DNA from: Candidatus Poribacteria bacterium
Lineage (GTDB): Bacteria; Poribacteria; WGA-4E; WGA-3G
Reading direction: 5' to 3'
NCBI GenBank assembly: GCA_021295715.1
Contig: JAGWBV010000046.1
Span: 1 to 34,618, forward strand
DNA: 34,618 nucleotides
Shown: in pieces, positions 25,671 to 34,440 of the stretch
How positions within the stretch are numbered: the first letter of the stretch is position 1
How the letters are laid out: each line of letters starts with the position of its first letter
Position numbers and translations under genes: made by a program
Notes under the pieces: generated by a model
Told to the model about the DNA's origin: nothing
Seen by the model: only the letters and a program-made list of their open reading frames with translations
Database searches by the model: none

Positions 25671-26585
25671 TCACGTTTTTATAACAATATTGTATGACGG
25701 AAGCAGTTGGCTCGGATAGTAGGAGCGTTTGACACGTTTTAGGTTCTCTAATCCTGAATCGTCCATTGCGTTTATCCATCTGTAGGTCCCCATCAATTCC
25801 TTACACAACTCGCGGTAGATGAACTGCGCGAGTCCTTTTATTCCAAGTTCTGTAATCTCAAATAGCACACAGAATGTGTCCGCGTTCAGTGGATGCCCGA
25901 AGGTGTAGCCTCTGATTTCCTCATCAATACGGACAACCCTGCCGAGAAGTCCGAGTGTCTCCGCATCCGCAATTGCGATTCGGTGCGCCGATCGGGAATC
26001 CTCAAGCATCGCACAATAGATTGCGTCGTCACATGTTGCTGCGCGTTCGGCATGCCACGCGTCATAGAGTCCGAAGCACGCCTCGCTGTCGGCGGTGCAG
26101 TAGGGTCTAAATTCTGCCGACGGATACCGCTCGATAAAGGCGTTATAGGCGTTGCGCTTGCTCTTGAAGCGATTGCCGCGCAACTCACCGAGTGTCCGTG
26201 TCTCATAGAGGTATTCCGTCTCCTTCAAGGTAGCGCGGAATCCGTCCTTTTCAAAAAAAGTCCGCAGCTCCTGTGGAACATTTTCGATTCTGGCGATGTG
26301 TGGATTCCGATTTGATTCTAACATAAATTGATATGCCATGCGAATAACATTTCGGTAGGTGTCGTTTTCAGGATCGCACGGCATCGGTAGAATCGGCATG
26401 AAATAGTCTTCAGCCTGTTTTGCGAAGATACATAGATGTTCCGCGAGCAGTACCCAATAAAACTGAAAATGCTCTTTCCACACGTAGAGCGGTGCGAAGG
26501 TGTAGTTGGAAAGACGCGTTCCCATCTGACGCGCATATTCGTCAAAAAGTGGCTTGTCATTAAGGGTGAGCGGTTGAAGTCGCAT
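25671..26585 (-). CDS. DUF2156 (MprF C-terminal-like) acyltransferase-fold protein
   Basis: A 304-residue protein matching the DUF2156/LPG-synthase C-terminal family, a double GNAT fold. Seen: the N-terminal LTLNDKPLFDEYARQ, the conserved LYVWKEHFQFYW, the core FFEKDGFRATLKETEYLYETRTLGELRGNRFKSKRNAYNAF and the C-terminal INAMDDSGLENLKRVKRSYYPSQL. In MprF this domain moves aminoacyl groups from tRNA onto phosphatidylglycerol, but stand-alone cytosolic members have no proven substrate. There is no membrane flippase domain here. It starts three bases after the YkgJ-type gene stop, so the two are co-translated. Confidence 0.85.
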   Translation of the reverse strand: MRLQPLTLNDKPLFDEYARQMGTRLSNYTFAPLYVWKEHFQFYWVLLAEHLCIFAKQAEDYFMPILPMPCDPENDTYRNVIRMAYQFMLESNRNPHIARIENVPQELRTFFEKDGFRATLKETEYLYETRTLGELRGNRFKSKRNAYNAFIERYPSAEFRPYCTADSEACFGLYDAWHAERAATCDDAIYCAMLEDSRSAHRIAIADAETLGLLGRVVRIDEEIRGYTFGHPLNADTFCVLFEITELGIKGLAQFIYRELCKELMGTYRWINAMDDSGLENLKRVKRSYYPSQLLPSYNIVIKT

Positions 26586-26588
26586 CTG

Positions 26589-27152
26589 TCAGCTTTTCAT
26601 TGCGATTAGGAGATCGCTTCTACTCAGCGTATGGACAATTTTTACGGTGTCTTGGTAATCACCGATTAAGCACCAGTTGTCGATTATCTGCGCTCTGACC
26701 GATTCGGATTCGACGTAATCGATAACGTGGCGGATATGTTGCTGAAAGGCTTCCGTTTCAAGGTGTGCCTCACCAAATGGGCAGAGAGTATCTACGCCAA
26801 GCACAACATCGTTACCATCCTCGCTGAGCATCAGTGCGAACGGATAGAGTTGGCAGTCAAGCGGACGTATCGGATAGATGGTGCAGTGACTCGTCTCTGG
26901 TTCAAAAAACGGACAAATATAGAAATCGTTGTGCGGTTTTAGTTGGATCTGTGCGCTTTTTCCGTCTGCCTGTGGACGGAACAGTTCAGGATCGGCACCG
27001 TGTGCAATTGCGTTTTCTGTCTCTATCGCTGTGAAGATAGGCGCGAGCGGACTAGCTGCTTCTAAAAAACGGCAACAGACATCACACGAAAAACAAACGT
27101 CGCTGGGGATAATTTGGTAGAGGGTAGTGTTCTCTGGGTTAGGTGTATCCAT
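26589..27152 (-). CDS. YkgJ-family cysteine-cluster protein
   Basis: A 187-residue protein with cysteine pattern CFSCDVCC near the N-terminus and CPFF...C.IYPIRPLDCQLYPF later. This is the layout of the YkgJ/UPF0153 family, thought to bind zinc or an iron-sulphur cluster. Its biochemical role is not established. It is the upstream partner of the DUF2156 gene (three-base gap). AAGGA lies a few bases ahead of the start. The 126-base gap above it holds two copies of GATTAT(A/G)AACCC but no gene. Confidence 0.85.
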   Translation of the reverse strand: MDTPNPENTTLYQIIPSDVCFSCDVCCRFLEAASPLAPIFTAIETENAIAHGADPELFRPQADGKSAQIQLKPHNDFYICPFFEPETSHCTIYPIRPLDCQLYPFALMLSEDGNDVVLGVDTLCPFGEAHLETEAFQQHIRHVIDYVESESVRAQIIDNWCLIGDYQDTVKIVHTLSRSDLLIAMKS

Positions 27153-27278
27153 CTTGTGTCCTTGAAATGTGGGTTCGGTGGCAAACCAACACCTCCGTCC
27201 TGGACGCGATTATAAACCCGAAGCCCGTTTGTAGTAGGGAAACCATTCATTGCCCGTTCTTTGGTTTCTGGGACATGA

Positions 27279-28424
27279 TTATGAACCCAAAATCTTTCCT
27301 ATTTCATCAATTACAATCTGAATCTCCACTTCGGTTAAACCAGGATGGAGCGGTAGACTCACGACGCGTTCAAATGCCGCCTCAGCACACGGGAAATCGC
27401 CGACACGGTAGCCGTATTGCTCCTGATAAAACTCGAAGAGGTGTAACGGGATGTAGTGGACACTGCATTCGATGTTTGCCTCGCTCAAGGCTCTGATAAA
27501 TCCGTCACGTTCACCGGGTGGGAGTTGGATAATGTAGAGATGCCACGAATGCTCGTTGAGATTCTCCGGTGCTACTGGTGTCCTGACGTTCGGAAGATTC
27601 GCGAGTTCCTTTTGATAAATCTGCGCGAGATCTCGACGGCGTTCATGCTGTTTGTTGAGTTTCATGAGTTGGCACAACCCCATTGCTGCTTGAATATCGG
27701 TCATGTTGTATTTATAACCTTCAGTAGCGATGTCATAACGCCAGATATCGCGCTGTGACTGGCGCGCCCAAGCGTCCTTATCGATGCCGTGGAGTCGCAT
27801 CGTGCGGAGCGGTTTGGCGAAGGCATCGTTGTTGGTAGTAATCATACCACCTTCCCCTGTTGTCAGATTTTTATTCGCATAGAAACTAAATGCTGACAGA
27901 TCACCGATACTGCCGATGTGTTGCCCTTTGTATTCAGTCGGGATGGCGTGGGCAGCATCATCAATAAGGACAAGGTTATGGTTGCAGCAGATGTCCAATA
28001 ACGCATCCATGTCACACGGGAGACCCGCAAAATGGACAGGCATTATTGCCTTCGTGCGTCGGGTTATCGCCTGTTCAATTTTGGTTATGTCGATGTTCAA
28101 CGTATCAGGATTGATGTCTACAAAGACCGGTTTTGCTCCGACATATCGGATCGCCTCAGCAGTGGCGGTGAAAGTGTAAGGGGTCGTGATAACCTCATCC
28201 CTACTACCGATTTCGGCGACAACAAGACTTAGATGCAGCGCGTGGGTGCAGGAGCTGACAGCAATGGCGTGTTTAACACCGAGGTACTCGGCGAAGGCAC
28301 GTTCAAATTCGCGCACTCTGTTCCCTGTGCTAATCCATTTAGAGGCGAGCACTTGGCTAACGGCTTCGATTTCGGTGTCATCAATCCACGGACGACTAAA
28401 GGGTATAAAAGGGTTTTTTGCCAT
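27279..28424 (-). CDS. DegT/DnrJ/EryC1/StrS-family sugar aminotransferase
   Basis: A 381-residue PLP aminotransferase. The cofactor lysine is Lys185 in SFYANKNLTTGEGGM; the ring-stacking and Asp region is VLIDDAAHAIPTEYKG (152-167); SSCTHALHLSL binds phosphate; the C-terminal EHSWHLYIIQLP and CSVHYIPLHLFEFYQEQYGY are family signatures. These enzymes transfer an amino group from glutamate to a keto-sugar nucleotide for surface polysaccharide or antibiotic sugars. No sugar-nucleotide or glycosyltransferase genes flank it, so the specific sugar is unknown. The ribosome site AAGG, ten bases before the ATG, lies within a repeated leader (28429-28512). Confidence 0.93.
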   Translation of the reverse strand: MAKNPFIPFSRPWIDDTEIEAVSQVLASKWISTGNRVREFERAFAEYLGVKHAIAVSSCTHALHLSLVVAEIGSRDEVITTPYTFTATAEAIRYVGAKPVFVDINPDTLNIDITKIEQAITRRTKAIMPVHFAGLPCDMDALLDICCNHNLVLIDDAAHAIPTEYKGQHIGSIGDLSAFSFYANKNLTTGEGGMITTNNDAFAKPLRTMRLHGIDKDAWARQSQRDIWRYDIATEGYKYNMTDIQAAMGLCQLMKLNKQHERRRDLAQIYQKELANLPNVRTPVAPENLNEHSWHLYIIQLPPGERDGFIRALSEANIECSVHYIPLHLFEFYQEQYGYRVGDFPCAEAAFERVVSLPLHPGLTEVEIQIVIDEIGKILGS

Positions 28425-28428
28425 TTTG

Positions 28429-28512
28429 ATTTTACCTTGCGGTTCGGGGAAGTTCGTCTTGGGTTCAGGATTGTCTCCGTATACCCGCCTTCCATTTCGT
28501 TTCAGGCTTCGC
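28429..28512 (-). repeat. Leader repeat, family D, copy 2
   Basis: The second copy of the leader found at 25400: the same 19-base ATTTTACCTTGCGGTTCGG (28429-28447), and CCGTA (28477) at the same 48-base spacing, ending TTCAGGCTTCGC. It lies directly in front of the DegT start and provides its ribosome binding site. Confidence 0.6.
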
Positions 28513-28516
28513 TTTT

Positions 28517-28969
28517 TTATTTTTCCATAGTTTGTTGCAAAATTTGGATCATTGCTTCAAGAGCAAGGGTGTAACTATACGTGCCGAAACCGCCGATGAC
28601 ACCGACAGCGATCGCCGAGATATAGGAATGATGCCGAAATTCTTCACGGGCATAGATGTTAGAAAGGTGAATCTCTATGACGGGAAGTGCAACCGTAGAG
28701 AGTGCGTCTCGGATGGCGACGCTGGTATGTGTGTAAGCAGCGGGGTTAATCAGGATACCGTCTGCCCAGTCGATGTGGTCTCCGATGATTGAGATGAGTT
28801 CGCCTTCGTGATTGGATTGAAAAATTTTGAGCGTAATCGCGTGCGGTGATGCGGCTGCTTGACGATCAAGCATAACGTTAATATCTGATAATGTTTGGTG
28901 TCCATAAATCTCTGGTTGGCGTTTCCCTAAAAGGTGTAGATTCGGTCCGTGGAGGACGAGAATGTTCAT
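28517..28969 (-). CDS. aroQ: Type II 3-dehydroquinate dehydratase
   Basis: A 150-residue AroQ, the normal size. It performs the trans dehydration of 3-dehydroquinate to 3-dehydroshikimate in the shikimate pathway. Family signatures are all present: [17 protein letters not shown] with the catalytic Tyr22 and flexible-lid Arg17, [17 protein letters not shown] with Asn75, and [17 protein letters not shown] with the catalytic His101. The family usually has GPNLNLLG; here the second Asn is His12, a tolerated variant. No other aro gene is nearby. AAGGA precedes the start. Confidence 0.96.
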   Translation of the reverse strand: MNILVLHGPNLHLLGKRQPEIYGHQTLSDINVMLDRQAAASPHAITLKIFQSNHEGELISIIGDHIDWADGILINPAAYTHTSVAIRDALSTVALPVIEIHLSNIYAREEFRHHSYISAIAVGVIGGFGTYSYTLALEAMIQILQQTMEK

Positions 28970-29108
28970 GCGCGTGCTTCCTTTTTCTCTGAAGTATTGC
29001 CTTTCCTGAAAGAGTATACAGTGGATAAGAAAAATTTACAAAGTTTTTTCGTGCCTGCTGGAGAGGTAGGGGTGGGGAGTGAAGTAAGTCAGCTTGCTAT
29101 GGAGGGGA

Positions 29109-29134
29109 AGTTGGGTTTCGCTTTGCTCAACCCA
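29109..29134. repeat. Short palindromic unit next to the nested repeat
   Basis: GGGTT and AACCC flank TCGCTTTGCTC, giving a compact hairpin. Palindromes of this GTTGGGTTTCGC...TCAACCC type are widely scattered in some bacterial genomes. It abuts the larger nested element and shares its GTTGGGTTT module. Confidence 0.5.
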
Positions 29135-29449
29135 TAGGTGTCAATTTTAGAAGCAACCGCCTCTTACCGTCGTAGGTTGGGTAGAACGGATGCCACCAAA
29201 ACCGTAAAAAATCAGAGAAAAACGGAGATTTCTCCATATACGCTATATTCACCACATACTTAGTGAAACCCAACGCATTTGTTGTGAAGTTCCGGGGTTC
29301 TAAGGCTATGAAGTTGGGTTTCACTCGGTGTTGCGTGTATATGATGTCGTGTTGGATTTGACGTGTGTTTGGCAGACTGACATCCGCCTTCCGCAATGCC
29401 GTTCTACCCAACCTACGGACACCCCACGGAAACCTTAAATTGACACCTA
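29135..29449. repeat. Triple-nested inverted repeat, family C
   Basis: Three perfect inverted repeats are nested: outer TAGGTGTCAATTT (29135-29147) with AAATTGACACCTA (29437-29449); middle CGTAGGTTGGGTAGAACGG (29171-29189) with its complement (29399-29417); inner AGTGAAACCCAAC (29262-29274) with GTTGGGTTTCACT (29313-29325). The 315-bp block occupies most of the 518-base gap 28970-29487, which otherwise holds no recognisable gene. It could be a composite of inserted miniature elements or a large folded RNA. A weak 94-residue reading on the minus strand inside it is not supported. Confidence 0.75.
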
Positions 29450-29487
29450 CCTTGGATTGAGGAAATTAGTTATGTGCACAGATGCCA

Positions 29488-30702
29488 TTACGCATCAATG
29501 GCGTGTCCGAATTTCTCACGGAATTCATCGTGAACCATCTGCTCATAACCCGTCGTTTCCGTTATCGGGAGGTCGATAGGCATCATCCCCAAACGTGATG
29601 ATTCGTATAGACCGATACACATCTCGACATCTTTCCGACCGCCGATGCCGTATTCCGGTGGCTCTCCTGTGAGTGCTGCCCTCGCTGTTGTCATAATCTC
29701 TTCCGCGGTTCCGACATTCCAATCGTCGATTGGGTATGTTCTGAAAGGATTTTCATAGACAATCTGTGGGTCGGTATGCACGACAATTCTGGAGAGAACA
29801 TCTACGCCCTCGATGTGATGCCGTTCCGTTTCAATCGGAATTTCTTTCATTTCACCGTTGTCGATAACCCGCAGTGGGAAATCGGAAGTCCAGAAATCGG
29901 CATCTGTTATCACGCCCTTCGTTCCCATAATCTGCCTGTACTTAATTGTTTCCTCTCCGACTTGGGAGGTCTCATAGACACCGACAGCACCGCTTTCAAA
30001 TTCGATAAGCGCGTGCCCCCAATCTTCGTAAACGCTGTTGGGTCCGGGAGCGAATTGCTTGGTAATTCCAGTAATTCTCTTCGGTTCGCTTTGGGCATAA
30101 AACCGAATCTGAGACATCCGATGAACACCCATGTCAATGCAAACACCGGAGTGGGAAGTAAATGTCGATATAGGGGACTCGATACCGCGCGGCTTTCCTG
30201 CTCCATGAACAAACGGCCTACGTCCGAAGGGTTCAACAAAGTGCACTCGCATAATATCACCAAGCACACCTTCCTGAATGAGTTTTATGATGATTCGATC
30301 CCCCGGCATCCGAAAGTAGTTTTCAGCGACCTCAAAATGGACGCCGTTTTCTCTGCAACTGTCTATGATTACATCACAACAGGCGAGGGTAGGTGCCATC
30401 GGTTTTTCGACGATCGGGTGCATCTTGTGTTCAGCGACGATTTTCGCGATCGGATGATGTGTATAATCGCCGGTGCTAATGTCTACAACGTCGATGTCAC
30501 CGTGTTTCTCCAGCATCTCTTCGACATTTGTGTAGTACGGGAGACCATACGCTTCACCCGCTTCGCGAGCCGTATCCGCGTCTACGTCACATACCGCTAC
30601 GTAATCCAGATCCCCTCTTTTCGTCAATTCGGCGATTGTCGGTAGATGCCAACGTTTCGCGACCCAACCACAACCTACGGATGCAATCTTGGCTTTCCGC
30701 AT
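29488..30702 (-). CDS. Gfo/Idh/MocA-family oxidoreductase
   Basis: A 404-residue NAD(P)-dependent sugar-type dehydrogenase. The N-terminal Rossmann domain begins KIASVGCGWVAKRWHLP; the catalytic-lysine motif EKP is at 99-101 (VEKPMA); the substrate-domain Asp-x-x-x-His is CIDMGVHRMSQ (Asp190, His194). Members oxidise or isomerise sugars, cyclitols and related compounds. It is one of two such genes alternating with two dioxygenases, suggesting one pathway, although a 151-bp insert-like element separates it from the upstream PhyH gene. AAGGAG sits seven bases ahead of the ATG. Confidence 0.93.
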   Translation of the reverse strand: MRKAKIASVGCGWVAKRWHLPTIAELTKRGDLDYVAVCDVDADTAREAGEAYGLPYYTNVEEMLEKHGDIDVVDISTGDYTHHPIAKIVAEHKMHPIVEKPMAPTLACCDVIIDSCRENGVHFEVAENYFRMPGDRIIIKLIQEGVLGDIMRVHFVEPFGRRPFVHGAGKPRGIESPISTFTSHSGVCIDMGVHRMSQIRFYAQSEPKRITGITKQFAPGPNSVYEDWGHALIEFESGAVGVYETSQVGEETIKYRQIMGTKGVITDADFWTSDFPLRVIDNGEMKEIPIETERHHIEGVDVLSRIVVHTDPQIVYENPFRTYPIDDWNVGTAEEIMTTARAALTGEPPEYGIGGRKDVEMCIGLYESSRLGMMPIDLPITETTGYEQMVHDEFREKFGHAIDA

Positions 30703-30776
30703 TCTTTGTCTCCTTAACGCTTTTCTTTTTCTCTAAACACATTCTCAAAATGACGTTCGTGCGTCTCTATAAGAGT

Positions 30777-30927
30777 AGGACTTACGCATACGGCTCTTTT
30801 GTAGCATGATGCACGTCGCATCTGGGCGAGTCCGCCGCAAAACTGTCAGTTTGTGCCACAGACCGCCTGCGTTTTTTATCCGCTTCCTTTCTCATGGCGC
30901 GGGAGTGATCAAAATTGCGTAAGTCCT
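30777..30927. mobile_element. MITE-like element, family B
   Basis: A 151-bp segment with perfect 12-bp terminal inverted repeats AGGACTTACGCA (30777-30788) and TGCGTAAGTCCT (30916-30927). TAAGAG flanks both sides (30770-30775 and 30929-30934), one base away from each end, as a possible target-site duplication. It encodes nothing. Ends of this AGGACTTACGCA type are, to my recollection, seen in miniature elements of other bacteria. It lies between the PhyH and Gfo/Idh genes and may split their transcript. Confidence 0.75.
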
Positions 30928-30943
30928 GTAAGAGAATTAAATC

Positions 30944-32155
30944 TTACTGAGAGGATTGTATCTTCTCAGTCAATTCCTCGTCAACAGTGATTGCCAGATG
31001 TCCCTGTGGTCCAACCATCTTATTTACCATGATTGACGCAAGCTCTTTATACTCAAGCGCAGTCAGTTCTTCTGCCAAGGGACTGTTGATAAAGTTCTTA
31101 TAGGGACGACTGGTATCCATGAACGGCATGATGTACATCGGAATGACCGCCTGCAACATCGCCGCCCGTTTATGTGGCGTGCGATTTACGCCTGCGCGAT
31201 GCCAAATCCGAGAATCGTAGACGATGTAACTCCCCGGCGGTGCTTCAACCACATCTGCATCCGGTCCGGTGTATGGCAGCCCTTTGGATTCACGGTGCCC
31301 GTCCTGTCTGGAGGTGTTCCCGTTTACCCACTCGACCGGTGGACCTTGACCGAGTGTATGGGATCCGAGTTTGAAACAGGTCGCTCCGTTTTCCTTGCGG
31401 AATTCCGAGACACAGAGATTGCGTTGGACACCCATGACCAGACCATCGACCTTGTGAACAGGGATTCGGTTGACAACTTCACTGCCGGCAATACCCCAGA
31501 GATAGGGGAAATCAGAGTGCCACCCTTGAACCTTCCGTCTACCGTCGTCTGGTGGGAGTATTGCGAAGCCCGGTGAGTGTCCGAGACGGATTTCCTGCGT
31601 CTGCATGTACTGACGCATCAACCACAAAGATACGGGTTCCGTCGCAATCTTTGCGACCGCTGCAGTCTCATTCAACGGGGGAATGCGCCGCTCATAGGTG
31701 CCTTCTTCCCAGCGACCCGTGCAACTCACCCGCTCCAACTCTTCGACAATATCAGGAGCAATGATGGAGGGGAGGCAGACCCATCCGTTCTGTTTGAATG
31801 ATTCCAAATACTCAGATGGCAGGTGTGCAGGACCGTGTCCAGCGGAGAACACAGCACCTTCGGATGCTGGACTGCCATCCTCCATGAGTAGAATTCCTTC
31901 ATGACGTAGGTAGCAGTCGTCTTTGACATCAACGGGTTCTGCCTCGAGTTGGATCCCAGTAACGACATGACGATAAACATTACTGCCTTCAACTTGCTCC
32001 CATATTACATCATCGTCAACATAATGAAAGACTGAAAGTTCGTTAATCTCGGAGACACCGAGAAAATCTCCATCGGCATTACGAAGTAGTGTAAAGTGCA
32101 TCGACGGCTTTTCAACCCGGACAACGCGTTCCTGAAAAATGTCATCTTTCACCAT
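30944..32155 (-). CDS. Phytanoyl-CoA dioxygenase-family (PhyH) oxygenase
   Basis: A 403-residue Fe(II)/2-oxoglutarate-type dioxygenase. The facial triad is His213 and Asp215 (GWHSDF) and His319 (DSRIWHRAG), with a 2-oxoglutarate-binding Arg nearby in the NRTPHKR segment. An N-terminal region of about 110 residues without similarity to the core precedes the family start YLESFKQNGWVCLPSIIAPDIVEEL. PhyH enzymes hydroxylate lipids, amino acids, phosphonates or sugars; the substrate here is unknown. AGGAG lies ten bases upstream. The gene follows a Gfo/Idh dehydrogenase by 47 bases, consistent with a hydroxylation-then-oxidation pathway. Confidence 0.9.
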   Translation of the reverse strand: MVKDDIFQERVVRVEKPSMHFTLLRNADGDFLGVSEINELSVFHYVDDDVIWEQVEGSNVYRHVVTGIQLEAEPVDVKDDCYLRHEGILLMEDGSPASEGAVFSAGHGPAHLPSEYLESFKQNGWVCLPSIIAPDIVEELERVSCTGRWEEGTYERRIPPLNETAAVAKIATEPVSLWLMRQYMQTQEIRLGHSPGFAILPPDDGRRKVQGWHSDFPYLWGIAGSEVVNRIPVHKVDGLVMGVQRNLCVSEFRKENGATCFKLGSHTLGQGPPVEWVNGNTSRQDGHRESKGLPYTGPDADVVEAPPGSYIVYDSRIWHRAGVNRTPHKRAAMLQAVIPMYIMPFMDTSRPYKNFINSPLAEELTALEYKELASIMVNKMVGPQGHLAITVDEELTEKIQSSQ

Positions 32156-32202
32156 CGGTAGTAACTCCTGAATAATTCTGAAATTCTACGTTTGCATATT
32201 AT

Positions 32203-33243
32203 CTAATGAATAACCCCTACCTCTGCGAGCCAAGCGTCCAGCAGCTGCATGTTACCGAGCGTGTCGTCCCAAGACATCGCCGGTGCTTGTCGGTCAGCAA
32301 TATGTGCCGCAACCGTATCTGCCTCGTAGGTAAAGAGGTCCCGATCTACATCAACAGTAAATTCGGTGGATTCCCGATTTTGATAAGATTCAACGATAAT
32401 CTTTGTTGACGGGAAGGCTGTATCAAGTGGCAACGGTGTTCTCGCACCTCGGCAAGGCGATGAGGGTAGCCACGGGTTCGGAATCGTGAGGGTTCCGTCC
32501 GTTCCGTAGATGATAACGCTGCTTCCATAACTACATTCAACAGCACAAATGATCTCCGCGATAATATCGTTCTCAAATTTCAGGGACGCGACTGCGATGT
32601 GATCAACACCTGTAGGACCGATTTTTCCGTTACCTTTTACGGAGATCGGATCCAGAAACGGCTTGTGCGCCGCAGCACCTGCGATTTTCCGAGCCATTGA
32701 AGCCGTATAGCCGCCGATGTCGAGGATACCACCGCCTCCCATTTCATGGTTATAGATTCGGCTCTGTGGGTTGAAACCCGAACGGTAGCCGAAGGTCGCG
32801 CGGATGACTTGAACATCACCGATCGCACCCTCTTGTATCAGTTCGACCATCTTCGCTATCTGCGGGTGGCAGCGATACATGAAGGCTTCCATGAGGAACA
32901 CGTCGTTTTCACGTGCAGCATCTACCATCGCCGCAGCTTCGACACGGTTCATGCTGATCGGTTTCTCCACGAGGAGATGTTTTCCGGCTTCAGCACACGT
33001 TATCGCCCATTCCGCATGAAGTGGATGGATTGTGGCGATATAGATAGCGTCGATATCATCGTCCGACAACAGATCAGCGTAATCGTTATATTGGCGCGGG
33101 ATGCCGAAGTCGTTGACGAGTCTGTCCATCTTAGATTGGGTGCGACTCCCAACGGCAAGAATCTGCCCGGAGTCTGTAAAACGCATTCCGTTACAGAAGA
33201 CATAAGCGATGCCACCTGCACCCATAACGCCCCAGTTTAACAT
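32203..33243 (-). CDS. Gfo/Idh/MocA-family oxidoreductase (dihydrodiol-dehydrogenase-like)
   Basis: A 346-residue NAD(P)-dependent oxidoreductase: Rossmann start WGVMGAGGIA, IAT.HPLHAEWA, then the EKP motif (93-95, LVEKPISMNR), the EAFMYRCHPQ motif and the substrate-domain LDIGGYTASMARKIAG. The EAFMYR/HPQ and GGY pattern is closer to the dimeric dihydrodiol/trans-1,2-dihydrobenzenediol dehydrogenase or xylose-dehydrogenase branch than to the other Gfo/Idh gene in this cluster, so the two are not recent duplicates. An AGGAGG precedes the ATG by nine bases. It starts 16 bases after the PhyH-type gene at 33260, so the two are likely co-transcribed. Confidence 0.93.
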   Translation of the reverse strand: MLNWGVMGAGGIAYVFCNGMRFTDSGQILAVGSRTQSKMDRLVNDFGIPRQYNDYADLLSDDDIDAIYIATIHPLHAEWAITCAEAGKHLLVEKPISMNRVEAAAMVDAARENDVFLMEAFMYRCHPQIAKMVELIQEGAIGDVQVIRATFGYRSGFNPQSRIYNHEMGGGGILDIGGYTASMARKIAGAAAHKPFLDPISVKGNGKIGPTGVDHIAVASLKFENDIIAEIICAVECSYGSSVIIYGTDGTLTIPNPWLPSSPCRGARTPLPLDTAFPSTKIIVESYQNRESTEFTVDVDRDLFTYEADTVAAHIADRQAPAMSWDDTLGNMQLLDAWLAEVGVIH

Positions 33244-33259
33244 GTCTCATTTCCTCCTA

Positions 33260-34440
33260 TTAACCTTTCGCAGCTTCTGCGCGCTTGCTTGCGAGCGGAT
33301 GCATAATACCGGCACCGGGGGGCCAGACCCCTCGGTCTGCTTTGATCCACTCACATAATTTCTGAGCGTGTGGTGTCAAGGTTTCCCAAATTTCGTGGGG
33401 CATAATCCTGCTGAAACCGTGTTGTGAACGCCACGGTGCGGCGTACTCCACGTTTGGGAGTGCGCGTATTTCCTTGGAAAGATTGGGGGTTGCGCCATGC
33501 CATGCCCGGTTATCTCTAAACACACCGGAACCCGCTGTCGCACCGACGAGCGTCGAATGTTTCATCCAATCGGGTTCATCACCCGGTGGTGGCGGATTTT
33601 GCTGCAATGTATGTGTTCCAGGAATTTGACGGATCGGACCATTTTCCCACGTCAGATCACACATGATGAAGTTAATGGTTACAGTCGGCGGGGTCATCTC
33701 CATAATCATCTTTTGTGAGGGGACATCAAGATTTCCGTTATCGTCTCTATGGAGTTGGAGACCAAGGCGTTCCGCTTGCCGAATACGTGCTTCGGTGAGG
33801 TGCTGTGAATCCCTACCGTCAGAATGCAAGTGTTGGTACTCTACTGCACCGGGGAGACAGAGGTCGCCGCCGGAACCCCACACCCGGTAGTCCGAAGAAC
33901 CGAAGATTTCTGTGACGATAGGGGTCGTTGTCGGTAAATCTATCATGCTTGCCCAAGCGGGATGGTGCAGCATCTGTCTTGAAGCCGAAGAGGTACCGTA
34001 ACTATAGCGGTGTGGCAGCCGTCCGGTTTCGGTTATGTATTTCCTGTTATCGGGTCCTGGTATTGACAGGATGTCGCGTAGTGCTTCGGCACACCCTTCT
34101 CTCCAGCGAGCAAGTTGCTCGGCGTTGAGCAGGTCCTTAACGACAGCGAAACCGTCACGATGGAAAATTCGAGCGATTTTCTCGGTTTCGTGGGGTTCGC
34201 AGATTTCAAGTCCACGAATGCCGTTGTGATCGCGTAACTTTTCGCGGAGTGCCTCGACCTCTGGATCGTCGTAAACACGACGTTTGGGTGAGTTAGGGTC
34301 TGCTACGCCGAATCCTCTTTTGCCGGGGAAGAGATTTCCTTCCGCATCGACGGTTTCATTGACAGGTGTATTCTCATCCCATCCGACCCGCGTTTCATCT
34401 CTTCCAATTCTGCGGTGAAGGGGCGTCCGTTGTTACTCAT
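33260..34440 (-). pseudogene. PhyH-family dioxygenase, near-intact with N-terminal frameshift
   Basis: A PhyH-type Fe(II)/2-oxoglutarate dioxygenase of about 393 residues. One long open frame (from about 34432 to 33260) holds NETVDAEGNLFPGKRGFG, the AEQLARWREGCAEAL helix and the triad His206-Ser-Asp208 (HLHSDGRD), His314 (RAWHGATP) and Arg324. Its only start codon, ATG at 34440 after AAGGAG, is in another frame (MSNNGR). One extra base in the four-G run at 34420-34423 (plus strand) joins the two as MSNNGRPLHRRIGRDETRVG. The break is therefore a one-base contraction of a homopolymer: sequencing error, phase variation or recent loss. Without repair, only a shorter protein from the internal ATG at 33973 could be made, and it would keep the triad. 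Confidence 0.82.

Noticed and set aside
27153-27278. Possible tRNA in GGGTTCGGTGG-containing gap
   Set aside because: No cloverleaf arms or acceptor stem can be paired; the sequence is a pair of GATTATRAACCC repeats.
29127-29411. Minus-strand 94-codon reading in the gap before the Gfo/Idh gene
   Set aside because: It consists of the nested inverted repeats read through in one frame; no domain and no ribosome site.
29776-30645. Plus-strand open frame of 289 codons
   Set aside because: It is antisense to the Gfo/Idh gene, which has full family motifs; treated as a shadow.
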